64,000 nt of DNA from Cocos nucifera. Taxonomy: Eukaryota; Streptophyta; Magnoliopsida; Arecales; Arecaceae. The notes under the pieces were generated by a model. It made no database searches. It was not told where the DNA came from and saw nothing but the letters and a program-made list of their open reading frames with translations. The stretch is from NCBI GenBank assembly GCA_006176705.1, contig QRFJ01000477.1, positions 1,092,214 to 1,156,213 on the forward strand, given 5' to 3'. The translations under genes and the position numbers were made by a program. Numbering within the stretch: position 1 is the first letter of the stretch; the number at the start of each line of letters is the position of its first letter. Of the stretch, positions 23,487 to 35,190 are shown one piece after another.

Positions 23487-25228
23487 TCAAAAGTCTCTTA
23501 AATCTACATCATTATCGTCGTCATCCGAAGCCGGAGCTGGAGCTGGAGTTGGAGCTAGAGTCGAAGCTGGAGCTGGAATGCAGACCAACATATTCTCAAA
23601 GCTCGTGACATTAAAACATGCATTGAGCATCGACATCATGTCTCTCATGATGTCCTTCAGACGAGATGTGCGCTCCTCAGCCCGATCTGTCCGCATTGCA
23701 GCATGATCTGCCAGTGCCATTGCCTCTTCAAGCTCCTCCCAACTGATGATATCGAAAGTCTGTGAAAAGATGCTCGCCTCAGACCAGTAGCTCATCGGCG
23801 TATGTCCGAGCCTGCATCGGATCCTCTCAGAGTGCTCAGGCCCCATGACCTGAGATAGATGGTCATGGAGCCTAGAGGTATCCGAGCCCTTGCTTGCGAG
23901 CACATCTAATTAATCCTATAAATATAAATTAAAATAAAATTTTATAAGAAATACTATAATACTAATCATATATACTAATATATTTAATACTTACAAAAAT
24001 ATGCTCGATTGCAGCATTCATCGACCTGTCTGTCTTGTCCGTATGACTGGATTGAAAGATCTCGCTATGGCTGGACATCACTCCATCTTTCATCAGCTAT
24101 AACAAAAAATAAATTTATCAAAAAGATGATAAAAAATATGAATTTAATTTATCTAGTAAGATTTAGAATTAATTATCTCTCTATGCACATGACTGGCCAT
24201 AGATTCATGGCCTAGAGTGTGCGTATACTCTTGGGGCTATATGGTTTTCTCAATTCTGATGGAAGGTAGCCTAACAAGTATTCAAATAAATAATAAATAT
24301 TTAAATAAAATTTTAAGCATATTGAAAAATTTAAAAGTTAGAAATTTTACCTCAAACTTCTTACTCCTCCAGTGTCTAACCATCCTCTCCCACTGACTTG
24401 GAGGACAGTCCTGTATCCAGGAAACAAGCTTCTCCAGAGTGTCTCATCAGTGCTCGAGCCAACCATTGTGGAGCTTGACCTTGTAACTCTAGTACAACTC
24501 TCTGATGTTTCTCAGTCAGGCATCTCGAGTCCTCTCATGATCGAAGATATCGTACCTCCTCTGTATAAAGTTATCAAAAATTAATTATAAAATTATTCTA
24601 ATCAAACATATACAGTGTAAACATATAAAATGTTTAAATATAACTAAGATGCACATACTTACCCATATCTCCTCCCATACCCAGTTTCTAACGGCAGCAT
24701 CCATCAAACGTCAGTCTTTGGACTCTACGGGAATGATGTCCAATCACCTCATAAGCACTCTAAAAATGGAATGCATCTTTCGCACGATCTCCCCTAGCAG
24801 CATCCTCTCCACATCGTAATAGACCATCACCTGATGCTGGCAAATCTACACGTCTGCCATACATGTGGGCCTACAAAATGTCAACTAGATGATGCACCTG
24901 CAATGCAAATATGTTATGCAAATATATAAGTATACAAATATTATATAAAAAATAAAATTATGCTAATATAATAAAAATGTACACTCAGATGCCTGTGTAG
25001 TAGCATGTGTCTCAGATATGGGTGATGGTAGAGGCTCAACTATTGATGGAGTAGATGCCATCGATGGAGTAGATGTCGTCGAAGGAGTAGATGCTAGCAG
25101 TGGAGGTCCCTAAGCAGCTGATGTCGAGATGGATGGAGTATATGCTCCGACAGCTCCTCGGATGCTGAACTATGCATAACCCATTGAGGGGCAGGGGTGA
25201 AAGCTAGATGGTGTTTCGGTGCCATCAT
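23487..25228 (-). pseudogene. CACTA-2 Transposase_24 (Ptta/En/Spm) gene, probably broken
   Basis: The minus strand begins MMAPKHHLAFTPAP at 25228, followed by several exon-like blocks separated by AT-rich gaps. Blocks seen: RNWVWEEIW followed by gtaagt (about 24690-24655), LEKLVSWIQDCPPSQWERMV and VRHWRSKKFE (about 24450-24355), EIFQSSHTDKTGR (about 24070-24035) and the last open frame 23903-23487. That frame contains RCRLGHTPMSYW, a likely coiled coil (EELEEAMALADHAAMRTDRAEER) and a Pro/Ala-Asp tail. The order and motifs (W-x-LV, HWRSKKFE, HTxKTG) fit the plant Transposase_24 family. In-frame stops (for example after GWLEH) suggest decay unless splicing removes them. Confidence 0.7.
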
Positions 25229-25390
25229 GACTGTAACGTTAATGAACATTAATCAATATAATATGTTGAACAATAATATTAGTATAGCATCAATAAATAG
25301 TCTCTAATATATATACTAATCAATTGACGGGTCTATCATTATACAATATAATAAACAAAAGCAACAAGATATAAACATTCAGAAAATATT

Positions 25391-25700
25391 ATGCAATAAA
25401 TTCAGATCTAGAGTTGTAGATCCGATCTCTTGCACAAACCTTGGTGTTAATCTAGAAACCTAAAAAAAGAACAAAATAGATGATGGTGGCACCTTAGGAC
25501 TTAAAGTTGAAACCTTAGAGAGACATATCAAATTCTATTCGCTCAGATGCTGAGCCGACTCCATGCCTAAGACAGCCGACTCCATGCTTGAGATATCTGG
25601 CTTGGGTCCTTCCTCAGTCGGCTTGATCATCGTCCAAGCTGGCTCGACTGTATATTCGAGCCGGCTCGGCTATGTGCCATTCCCTCGATTACTCCCTCAC
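25391..25700. repeat. LTR fragment of the element-D family inside CACTA-2
   Basis: The stretch 'gtagatccgatctcttgcac' (about 25407) through 'ctggctcgactgtatattcg' (about 25640) matches the LTR of element D at 37068-37590 and 39593-40110 in order and orientation, with gaps. It is a partial copy with no partner LTR nearby, so a captured or truncated insertion. Confidence 0.65.
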
Positions 25701-25719
25701 TTCCTTTCTCAATCTCTCT

Positions 25720-26140
25720 CGCTGATGATGATGGTGAGGCCGAACCCCTACCTCCCAGCTTTTCCATCTCTAAATCTTTCTCTCTCCCTTTCTTGATGTT
25801 CCTTGTTGGTGAGGCCAAACCCCATCCCTCAATCTCTCACTCTCTCGACCTCCCTCATCGGCAAGGCCAGACCCATCCCTCCCAATGATTCCGACAAGGT
25901 TGGACCCTCTCCCTCCCTCTCTCACTCTCTTAATCTCCCACTCTTCCTCTCTCGATCTTCCTCATCGGGGAGGCCAAACCCCCTCCCTCCCAATGATGGC
26001 GGTGAGGCCCGACCCCCTCCCTCCCAATGAGGGCGGTGAGGTTGGATCCCTTCCTTCCTGTCTTCCTCTCTCGATCTCCCTTGTCGATGATGGTGGTGAG
26101 GCCAGACCCCCTCCCTCCCTCTCTCCATCCCACTCTCGGT
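25720..26140 (+). repeat. C-rich minisatellite in CACTA-2
   Basis: The unit 'ggtgaggccagaccccctccctccc' with spacers 'tctctcgatctcc' recurs near 25735, 25810, 25860, 25970, 26010, 26035 and 26095. Overlapping open frames on both strands are composition artefacts. Confidence 0.7.
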
Positions 26141-26700
26141 CTCCCTTGCCAGCAGCTGGCAAGCAACCAACCCTCCCTCTCTCAATCTATCGGTCTTCCT
26201 CTCAGTCTCTCCATTTCTTAGTTTCGAATCCCAGAATCGAGTCCAACCTTCCGAGATCCGTTAGGATCTGGGTCTGGTACTTCAAGTACAGACCTATTGA
26301 ATATTCAGATTTGGATCTGATATCAGTAATTAAAATTGGATCTAAATCTAAATATTTAAGTTTCGATCTGAATCTAATCCATTGACAGATCTAGTCCACA
26401 GCTATCGACATGGCACAGTCCAAGGCCACTGCCATGGCACGGCCCAAAAACTACAGCATGCAGATAATTATAATATTTATAATATTTATTATAAATATTT
26501 TATAAATTATTATAAATATACATGATTAATAAATAATACTATAAAATTTAAAAAAATATATATCTATGGTTATAGAGAATGGGTCCCACCAAAAACTTCG
26601 AGGGTCGCCGAGACGATGCTAGAGGAGGACGACGATACTAGAGGTAACCTACGAAATAAAAGAAAGATAGTAAGATAGTGAAAAGAGAGAAAGAGAAAAG
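26141..26700. other. Unassigned segment of CACTA-2
   Basis: Mixed sequence between two minisatellites, with AT-rich 26460-26560. No coding frame or known repeat recognised. Confidence 0.45.
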
Positions 26701-27430
26701 AGAGAGAGCAAGGGCAGTCAGGGATGGAGGGCCAGGGGGAGGGGGCATAGTGACGAGGAGGCTCAGGAGGGTATAGTGATGAGAGGTCAGCGATCAGGAG
26801 GAAAAGTGTTGGGGGTGGGAGGGTCGGGCGGAGGGTGGCGGGGAGGGGCGGTCGGGGATGGGGGCTAGGGGTGGCAGGGTGGCGGAGAGGGGCAGCCGAG
26901 GATGGGGGAAGGAGGGGCGGCCTGAGGGAGGGTAGGGGGTGGGGGGGTCGGGTGGAGGGTGGTAGGGAGGGGTGGTCGGAGATGGGGGGCTGGGGGTGGT
27001 AAGGTGGTGGGGAGGGCGGTCGAGGATGGAGGGAAGGAGGGGCGGTTGGGGGGAGGTGGGCGGGCCAGGTGGGGGGTGGTGGGTGGCGGAGAGGTGTGAC
27101 CGGGGATGGGGGGAAAGAGGGTGGTCGAGGGAGGGTGGGGGGATGGGTGGGGGGTGGCGGTCGGAGATGGGGGCGTTGGGGGGTGGCAGGGTGGCGGGGA
27201 GGGGTGGTCGAGTATAGGGGGGAGGGGTGGCCGGATGGGGGGGTGGTGGGTGGTGGGGAGGAGCGCCGAAGATTGGGGGAAGGAGGGGTGGTCGGGGTGA
27301 CTGTGGTGGGTGGCAGGTGATGGGGAGGGGCGGCCGAAGATGGAGGGGCTGAAGGGGGAGGGGGAAGGAGGGGTGGCATTGGTCGAGGGGAAAGAAGGGC
27401 GGCATCGATTGGGGGGAAAGAAGCCTCACC
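26700..27430 (+). repeat. G-rich minisatellite with many G-runs in CACTA-2
   Basis: Tandem, variable units of the form 'ggtggcggggaggggcggtcggggatggggg' (shown in parts: ggtggcgggg, aggggcggtcgg, ggatgggggg), about 60-75 bp apart, over some 700 bp. The plus strand is about 70% G by eye. Long proline-rich frames on the minus strand (27478-26570) and glycine-rich frames on the plus strand follow from this composition and are not genes. Dense G-runs could form G-quadruplexes on the plus strand. Confidence 0.8.
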
Positions 27431-27504
27431 AACGATGAAGAGGAGGGGGAGAGATAGAGAGAGAGATCGAGCGAGCACGAAAGGAAAGTAAAAAAATTTA
27501 AAAA

Positions 27505-29215
27505 TTTTTAACCTAACCTATGACAATGGTTATCAAACCGCTACCATAGATCTATGGCAGCGGTTATCCAAAACCACTACCATAGTTCTACGGTAGTAGT
27601 TCTATAACTGCTGCTATAGATCTATGGTAGCGATTCTATAATCGCTGCTGTAGATCTACGATAGCGATTATCCAAAATCACTGCCATAGATCTATGGCAA
27701 TGGTTCTATAATTACTGGTATAAAAAATCGCTACCATAGATCTACGATAGCTGTTCTATAACCGCTGTTGTAGATCTATAGCAGCAATTTTTTATAACCA
27801 TTGTCATAGGTTGAAAATAATTTTTTTCTTATTTTTTTTAAATATTATATAATTTAAAAATCTAATACCCATCTTTATCATTTATTATCTAAATAATTAT
27901 CATTAGAGTATCATCACAAAAGGTTGCCTCAATCCGATGGCCCTAGCTTCATCGATTAAAAAAATTTGATTTTGATGATCACAAATAATGATGCGATGAT
28001 CTGATAGATGGAGACCTTCGATGGATCCAAAAATCTGTAACAATGATCTTGATGATGTTTGTAGTATACTATCAAAATTTTACTTCAATCGGATATCGTT
28101 ATTATGGTCAATTTAGTATGAAATGATTTCGACCGTTAAATTAGAAACAAGTGATCAAAAAATTAAACAACATTCGATTATGAGATAATTTTTTAGTTAA
28201 ATAATCTTTGTTATAATTTTAAGCATTTTATATAGCGATGATAGTAAAATTCAAATTATTTTCATATAAACTATTTATGTTAAGCAGATATTGCAAAAGC
28301 ACATGCATAACAACTAGTGAAGTTTCAGAATGGTTATCAAGAGACGTATAGTTTTAGATCGTTCTTCATCTCATGAGTTGAATTTTATAATAATCACCAT
28401 AAAAAATAATTAAAGTAGTAGCCAAGATCATTTATAAAAAAAATAATCTCATAATCGAACATCGTTTGGTCCTTTGATCACTCGTTTATCATTTAACAGT
28501 CAAAACTAACCTATACTAAATTGATCAAGATAACGATATTCAATTGAAGTAAAACTTTGATAGTACGCTATAAACATCATCGAGATCATGATTGCAGATT
28601 TTTGGATCCATCGAAGATCTTCATCTATCAGATCATCACATCATCGTTCGTGGTCGTCAAAATCAAATTTTTCTGATCGACAAAGCTAGGGCCATCGGAT
28701 CGAGGCGACCTTTTACGATGACACTCTAATGATAATTATTTAGATAATGAATAATGAAGATGGGCATTAAATTTTAAAATTATATAATATTAAAAAAAAG
28801 AAAAAAAATTATATGACAGCGGTTATAATTAATCGCTGCCATAAATAAGCTTATAGCAACGGTTACAACTAACCGTTGCTATAGGTTGGCAGCGATTTTA
28901 CTAACCACTACTATAGATCTAATCTATAGCAATGGTTATAATGAATCACTACTATAGGTCCGATCTATAGCAGCGATTACAATGAACCACCGCTATAGAT
29001 CAACCTATGGTAATGATTTTTTATAACCGCTGTTATGGGTCCGACCTACGATAGTGATTTTTGTTAACCACTGCTATATGTCGGACTTATAGCAATGGTT
29101 ATAAAAATCACTGCTATAGGTCTGACCTATAGCAGCGGTTAATTAAAATCACTATCGTAGGATCTATGGCAGCAATTTCAAAAATTACTGCCATAGTATG
29201 CGCTGCCATAAACCA
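27505..29215. repeat. Large inverted duplication (hairpin) at the right end of CACTA-2
   Basis: Arms 27850-28260 and 28375-28795 are inverted copies, roughly 80% alike by eye. Examples: 'ctaaataattatcattagag' (27889) against its complement near 28720-28740, 'ccgatggccctagctt' (27936) against 'aagctagggccatcgg' (28684), and 'cgatggatccaaaaatctg' (28020) against 'cagatttttggatccatcg' (28597). Pairing continues outward through the AT-rich link into the subterminal arrays (27505-27830 and 28805-29160), giving arms of about 0.75 kb and a loop of about 115 bp. No ORF inside. Confidence 0.85.
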
Positions 29216-29228
29216 TTTTGTAGTAGTG
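28805..29228. repeat. CACTA-2 right subterminal array and terminus
   Basis: Repeated 'tatagcagcggtta...taaccgctgctata' units ending in the terminal repeat ccattttgtagtagtg at 29228. Confidence 0.85.
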
Positions 29229-30252
29229 CTTCCATCACCAATATTCAAGAACCTCTCATCTTGCTCAAATCTTTTATTGATCTTCAATTCCTGCATTGAA
29301 TTGCAAATATGGTAAGGACTATCAGTATCCAATATGCAGTCAGTAAAATTATAAATAGAGAAATTACAAGGAGTTATCATATAAATACCTTTTTCCTGCA
29401 ATAGCTTGCTTCTTTCTCCGCCTATTTGGATCCAGGAAGGCAATGTATTGAGGATAGTTCCTCTTCCAATGCCCCTACTTCTTGCAAAAGAAATATTCAG
29501 CTTGACTCTTATTGGGCTTGATCTTCTTGGTCTGGCCCTGTACAGATGTTCCAACTTGAATTTGCACCTTCTTGCCTTCTTCTTGTTCTTCTTCTCTTTT
29601 CTAAAGGATCGAGAACCAAAAGACAAACTTCTCACTAAGTTCACTGACTTCTTGTGGAGTTGGTGATCCTTCTCAAAGTTCTAAAGCAACCCCAGTAACC
29701 TGTGGTAGTCTACTTCAGGCTTTATCATTCTGAGATGAGTGAGGAATGGGACATAGGACTTGGATAGCGAGTTTAGTATTGCATCTTTTCCAAGCTACTT
29801 ATGTAGGAGAATGTCGAGCTTGCTCAATCGCTCTATCAGCTCGATCATGTATAGTATATGATCAGTGACAGAGGCTCCATCCCATATCCTAACGTTAAAG
29901 ATGGCACAACTAGCCTTGTGCCTCTCAATGTCATCAAGTGTGCCAAAAGAATCCTCCAACACTTGAAGCATATCTTTTGGCTAAGTCATCTCGAATCTGC
30001 AACTGAACTCGTCGCTCATGGCAGCCAGCATAATGAAGGGTATAGTGGTTTGATTATTGAGCCACTTCTGATAAGTATCTCTACTGTTCCATGTGCATTT
30101 GAGGCTGGCTCCTCAGGTGCAAGATCCATCAATATATACATGATCTGTTCATGCTCCAAGACTATCTTTAATTTTTGGTACAAGCTACCAAAATTGGATC
30201 CCACTAACTTATCATTGTCCAACAATGAATGGAACGATAGAAAAGTGGCCAT
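29229..30252 (-). pseudogene. Copia B gag and start of protease (broken)
   Basis: The minus-strand ATG at 30252 begins MATFLSFHSLLDNDKLVGSN, followed by a Tork-like gag region with PEEPASNA. A frame change follows, then UBN2-like sequence across 30010-29650, a basic stretch, and a zinc-knuckle remnant (FFCKK, stop, GHWKRNY, about 29495-29455) whose cysteines are partly lost. The protease start reads ILDTDSPYHICNSMQELK (about 29345-29290), with Asp where the usual active-site Gly stands. The frame runs into the CACTA-2 terminus at 29228. Confidence 0.75.
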
Positions 30253-32150
30253 ATCTATATATAAAAAAAAATAAAATCTAATTAGTAATTGATTTATTAA
30301 ATCTAAAGATTTGAACTTTAATCAAAAGATTCTTTCATTATTTTATTCGAATTGGTAGCCTCTACCTCCAATTCGAGGAATTATTCTAATTTCTTAGTGA
30401 GTACTAGAAACCACATAGACTGTACACAAGCCTAATTTTGGTTGATCAACCCATGTACATCTAAAAATAGATTCATAATAAATTATTTTTTTAAATAATT
30501 TTTAGTAATTTAATTTTGCTCCAGTCCTTAATCAGTAGGCTTTGGCCTTCACTAAAAAGGTCCAATTAGGTCCAACCGTTAACATGACCATACTTGATCC
30601 ATCAAACCAATGAATGATTAAGCCTAATTTTGGTTGGTCAATCTAACCACCATTTAGAAAGATGCGGTTAAGAAATCATATTATGAATGATAATTCCAAC
30701 AATCGATAAGCACCAAGCCTTTAGACCTCCAATGATTATCCAACTGATAGACCCATTATCACCCACTTAATGGAAGGCTATGATCTAGTTATCATCATAA
30801 CTATTTTATTTTAAAGATTTAATAATTTTAAAAAATTTTAATTTAAGAAAAGAAGAAGGTCAGATGAACTAGCTTGTCATGGTCCTTCCACTAGCTTCAT
30901 CAAGTCAACTTAAGAAAGATCATTAAAATACTGGCCTAGGAGCACCTAAATCAGTCACACTAATTTACCTAGCTAACATAGGTCAGCTCGAATAGTCAAG
31001 TGATCTAATTAAAATTTAATTTCACCAAGAGATTAGGTAAGTTCGATCGGTGGGAGGGTCTGCCAAAGCTTGCCTTAGATATCATAAAAAATGGTCAGGT
31101 AAGCGGGCTATCAATTAAAAACCACCGATCTAGTTTATCTTAGATACCAACTAATTTAATTATTCTTGATTAGATCAACCTAACAGTTCGTGCTAGATCG
31201 CATAGCCAAGAATCAAGTCCATCTTGAGTCTCGTTAAATACATGGACTTGACCAACTACAACTATTGTAATTGAACTAGAGAATTCTTAACCTAATCTAA
31301 GACAATATTTGATTAGATTTAGTCAATTCTCTAATTAAATCCATTCTTTAATCTTATCCTAGATCTAACCTAATTAATAAACCTAATCTCCACTAACCCA
31401 TTTAATCTAATATCTTATGATTTATATCTTAGGACCTTCAATTCATAATCTTAGATCCTAATCAAATAACTTCTTAATTCTAAATTAAGTTTTGGACTGA
31501 GGGTTGGGGTTCGGCTTTTCAAAAATGATTTTTATATTTATAAAATATTTTTACAATATGGTTCTACCAATCAAGTTGCATGTCTGATTCATAATAAAAA
31601 TATAAATAAGATAAGCATGAAACTACTTTAGATTTAATCTAAATAGGATCATGTAATTGAAATAGTTTCAAGTCCAATTAATCATAAATTATCTTAGATC
31701 CAATCTAACATATTTATGATAATTAAAATTAGATTAAAATTTTTAATTAGATTATAAAATTTTTTAGACCTAATCTAAAATTTTATGATCAATATTTTAG
31801 ATCAGTACGTACTAGGATAATCTCCCCACTGTAAGGGATAAATCTTACAGCAGGACAATCTTATAATTAGTTTATGCAATCTAAAATTTTTATTTTTAAA
31901 TTTAAATTTTTTTAAATCTAGTAAATTATAAATAAGATCAGATTATATCTAATAAATTTATGATAAGAAATAGATCTGCACGAATTAGGATAATCTCTCC
32001 ACTATAAGGGATAAACCTTACAGCAGGACAACCTTATAATTAGTTCATATGATTATAATTTTTTTAATTTTAGATTTAATAATTAGATTATAAATTATAT
32101 TTAATATAAAAAATAATTTAAATATATAAAAATAATTATATAATAATAAA
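30253..32150 (-). other. Copia B untranslated leader
   Basis: About 1.9 kb without a coding frame, AT-rich. It contains two copies of a hairpin-bearing repeat at about 31805-31885 and 31980-32055. Confidence 0.6.
31808..32055 (-). repeat. Duplicated hairpin motif in the copia B leader
   Basis: Two copies (about 31808-31882 and 31982-32055) of 'aggataatct(c)cccactgtaagggataaatcttacagcaggacaa', shown here only as parts. The core ctgtaag-N8-cttacag is a perfect 7-bp inverted repeat in the first copy and nearly so in the second. It lies 100-350 bp inside the primer-binding site, where packaging or dimerisation signals are often placed; a role is inferred only. Confidence 0.7.
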
Positions 32151-32167
32151 CTTAGGCTTTGATACCA
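32151..32167 (-). other. Copia B primer-binding site
   Basis: Minus-strand TGGTATCAAAGCCTAAG, two bases inside the 5' LTR that starts at 32170; complementary to initiator tRNA-Met with one change. Confidence 0.88.
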
Positions 32168-32169
32168 AT

Positions 32170-33200
32170 TGAAGGAACTAGATCTAGAGTTTTAGGTCTA
32201 GATCTTAAAATTTTTTCAAGATCAGGCAGTGAAAGACTGAAATAAATCAAAAGTTATTCATAAAATTAGAGAAGATCCTAGATCTAAGATCCTATTATAT
32301 GATTATGATATAAGATTAAATCAAATATTAAAAACATAAGAAAGAAGAAAGGGTGTTGATCACATCAACATAGATATACACTAGATCTATTGCAGGTATG
32401 TAATAGAGGATCAGATCTATATTACCTATACAAGTTAGATATTCTAACTTATTGATCTAGGTTTGAGGATGAAGCTATGATCCGTACACACATTCGGCCT
32501 CTAAGAGATGTCCATACGAGTCCACGAATTTTGATCAAAAGATCGATCTTCGAAAATCAGCACGATATGCTAGTATTGTGCTAATCTTTCTTTGACGATC
32601 GATCCGATGCTTTCTTCTTCAAGATTTGGATACTATAAAAAATTAGAAAGAAAGGAAGAGACTTTTGATCTGAAACAATACTAAAAGTTCTCTATGAAGG
32701 AGGAGAAGGGAAGAGCAAAAGAACCCCAAAAGAAGAACCTCTTCTTCTTTTCTTTTCTCTCACATAGACACCTAGATTGATGTCTATGAAATCCCCACAC
32801 CTCAAGGTTCTCTCTCTCTGATTTTCACATGCCCAAGAGTCGTCTCAATGTTCTAGAATCAGTGCAAAATTCAGCCCAAAAAGATCTTCTTATAAAGAGA
32901 TATGGGAGAGTTCTTATTGGATCAAATTACTGAACTAGGCAAGACCATATATGGCAAGTTGTTGGCTGTGGACCACCAAGGTAGGTGCACAAAAACTCCT
33001 CCTTTTTACCATGAAAATCATAAGAGAATCAGGATGGGAGGCAGCATGAAGGAAAGAGTCCAAGTTTGTTGGGGTTCTATCATATAGAGTCCAAACAAAC
33101 AACAACTTTCTATGTAAAGACTTGATTCATAACTTATTCCAAATAAGTAGGAGAGGGAAAGAGAGAGAGGCATGCATGAACATCAGAGGGAGATGCCAAA

Positions 33201-33257
<57 letters not shown>

Positions 33258-34651
33258 CGTGGAGGACATGGGATATATGTGGTGCAAGGATGGAATCCTA
33301 GTTCTACTAGGATTCCATATATGACTTGGTCAAAAATGGTTTCTTAAACCAAATTAAACCATAAGTAAATCAATCTAATAAAATTAGATCCTAATCTAAT
33401 TAAGAATTTAATTTAATTTAATTTAATTTTAATTTAATTTTCTAATTAAATTAAAAAATTAGGTTAATCCAAGTCCTAGTTGAACTAGGACTGGTTCTTT
33501 CTTGCACTTGGCTTATCCAATAAACCAATTGGACTTGATCCAGTCAAGCCCAAACTAAATCTAATTAAATTATATTTAATCAGACTTAATCTTAATTTTC
33601 TAATTTAATTAAATTAAATTAATTAGTAATCAAATTGCTAATCGATCCTCTTGCAACACTTGCATTAGGTTAAACATCAATCGTATTGATCGTTTAACCC
33701 TAGAATGATTCTCAATCGTTGATCAACCATTTAATCTAATCATGAACTTTAATATATGTGACCTCATAGGTTCAAATCTAAATCGACAGTATAAAAATAA
33801 ATTTTTATACCAATCAAGTAATCATCTAGCAATGGTATCCGATGGTCGAATAGGTCGAATATGTAGAACAACATCCTTAGAACTCATATGGATATAGTTT
33901 TCATATAATTCATCTCCTTGACCAAAATGCTCGTAGGACACCTCAGAGTTCAACTGTCAACTTTGATAAGGCTTTTCATATTATATTTTAAAATATCAAA
34001 TTCATCTCATGGATTATCTTGGCCAAGGTTTTGCTATATTGAAATACAATGATATATTCTTCTCCAACTCTTGGAGTGGTCAATCCCATCTTGATCACAC
34101 ATCGACTTTGCAAGTACTTGACTATGCCCAAAAATATTTTGTTACTGAATTAAAAATTTAGTTAGTTCAATACCAAAGTACAGTGAGTTGCTTGCAAGCC
34201 ATTGAGGTAATCTCAGATTTAAGGGATACTTATACCTATATCTCATTAGAGACATTTTCGACAGTAGAATGCTCTAGAGTTGATCATATTCTATGATGAT
34301 GTACTCTTATATCTAATCTGTATGCCATACCGGTGTCTCCATATTCTTTGGTTAAAAGGACAACCAATCTATATGGCATACAACCACTTATGCTCGATAG
34401 ATACTATCGTCCTAATTAACAGTCTATCATTTAATCATGAATAATTTTAAGGACTAATCGATAAATCTTCTCTTTATCAAACCTAAATAGTTCTAAGGAC
34501 TTCATCACTACAATGGAGTTCGTTAGAAGATTAAAACTTTGTGATGAAAATGCCAAAAGAATTATTTTATTCATTAATAAATTAATTATAATTATAATGC
34601 AGCACAATTGTCAACAAACTGATGATTGGCTTTGAAACATATTTCTTAACA
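32170..34651 (-). repeat. Copia B 5' LTR (right)
   Basis: 2482-bp partner of 18084-20632, beginning TGTTAAGAAATATG on the minus strand at 34651. It contains the shorter (GA)n run at 33204-33255. A segment present in the left LTR (about 18880-18925, 'gggcgcccaatacttgggtg' region) is missing here, and other small indels are visible. Confidence 0.9.
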
Positions 34652-35190
34652 TCAGCATCCTCACAGGCTTCGACTTTTCAGATTTGGAGCGATATGCACA
34701 TGAAGGAGGTCATACAAGAGCTTCTAAGCTAGCAAACTCAAAGCCTCTTAGATGCTGTCCATGATATGGTTGTAGAGTTTCTCTAGGATCCGCAACTGCA
34801 TGACTAGCTGGACTTATCATCCTAGCTATCACATCAGGTAATTATATTACTAAATCCTATTACTTGTTTTAAGTTTTTATATTTAGAAGCTTTGTATATT
34901 TAGATTTTAATCCAAAAAAGAGATATAGAGGCTAAAAATTCAACCTAACCATCCAATTGATGGATCGAAGATGTCTATAGCTCTATTTCATCAAATGAAA
35001 TGTGTAAGAATAATCTATTTGAGAATCGAAGGAGTATATCGAAAGATATACTTTCATATCGAAACTTAATAATATTATTTTATTTTTTTTATTACAAGAT
35101 GTTGGAACATCCAAGTCTCATTTACTAGTTACTGAAGAAGAGCAGGAGGAGGAGAAAGCAGATGTGACGAGAATCAAACTTGATTTTTTT
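34652..35190 (+). pseudogene. CACTA-1 Transposase_24 gene, last part (broken)
   Basis: Resumes after copia B. The plus strand reads QIWSDMHMKEVIQELLS and LLDAVHDMVVEFL with stops, like the C-terminal helical region of Transposase_24 proteins, then ends in an acidic stretch (EEEQEEEKADV, about 35130-35170). Weak similarity; placed mainly by position and by the coiled-coil pattern. Confidence 0.5.

Larger units (their letters stand above)
22945..29228 (-). mobile_element. CACTA element 2, inserted in copia B
   Basis: The termini are inverted: the left reads tattattacagaaaaggg and the right, on the minus strand, CACTACTACAAAATGG. Both continue into arrays of the palindromic subterminal unit ctatggcagcggtta/taaccgctgccatag. 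Flanking trinucleotides are cta and ctt, a decayed 3-bp target duplication, as expected for CACTA. The insertion separates protease codons of copia B. Only a Transposase_24 gene (25228-23487, minus) is recognisable; no TNPD-type catalytic gene was found, so the element looks non-autonomous. Size is 6284 bp. Confidence 0.85.
18084..34651 (-). mobile_element. Ty1/copia LTR retrotransposon B (Tork-type), split by CACTA-2
   Basis: LTRs at 18084-20632 and 32170-34651 lie in direct orientation, flanked by perfect 5-bp duplications tcagc (18079-18083 and 34652-34656). The primer-binding site for initiator tRNA-Met is at 32151-32167 on the minus strand. The internal region, read on the minus strand, has gag and protease start at 30252-29229, then CACTA-2, then integrase, reverse transcriptase and RNase H down to about 20640. 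Removing CACTA-2 leaves an element of about 10.3 kb. Both pol and gag are broken by stops, and a deletion joins integrase to reverse transcriptase. It interrupts the Transposase_24 gene of CACTA-1. Confidence 0.92.

Noticed and set aside
26570..27478. Long proline-rich frame (302 codons, minus strand)
   Set aside because: It lies entirely in a G/C-rich minisatellite, overlapping frames on both strands are equally open, and it has no domain, splice or start context.
27841..28800. microRNA precursor
   Set aside because: Arms of hundreds of bases are far longer than plant miRNA stems; a long hairpin or foldback is a better description.
27505..29228. A separate small CACTA element nested at the right end of CACTA-2
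   Set aside because: No CACTACTACAAAA-type terminus was found near 27505, so an inverted duplication is the simpler reading.
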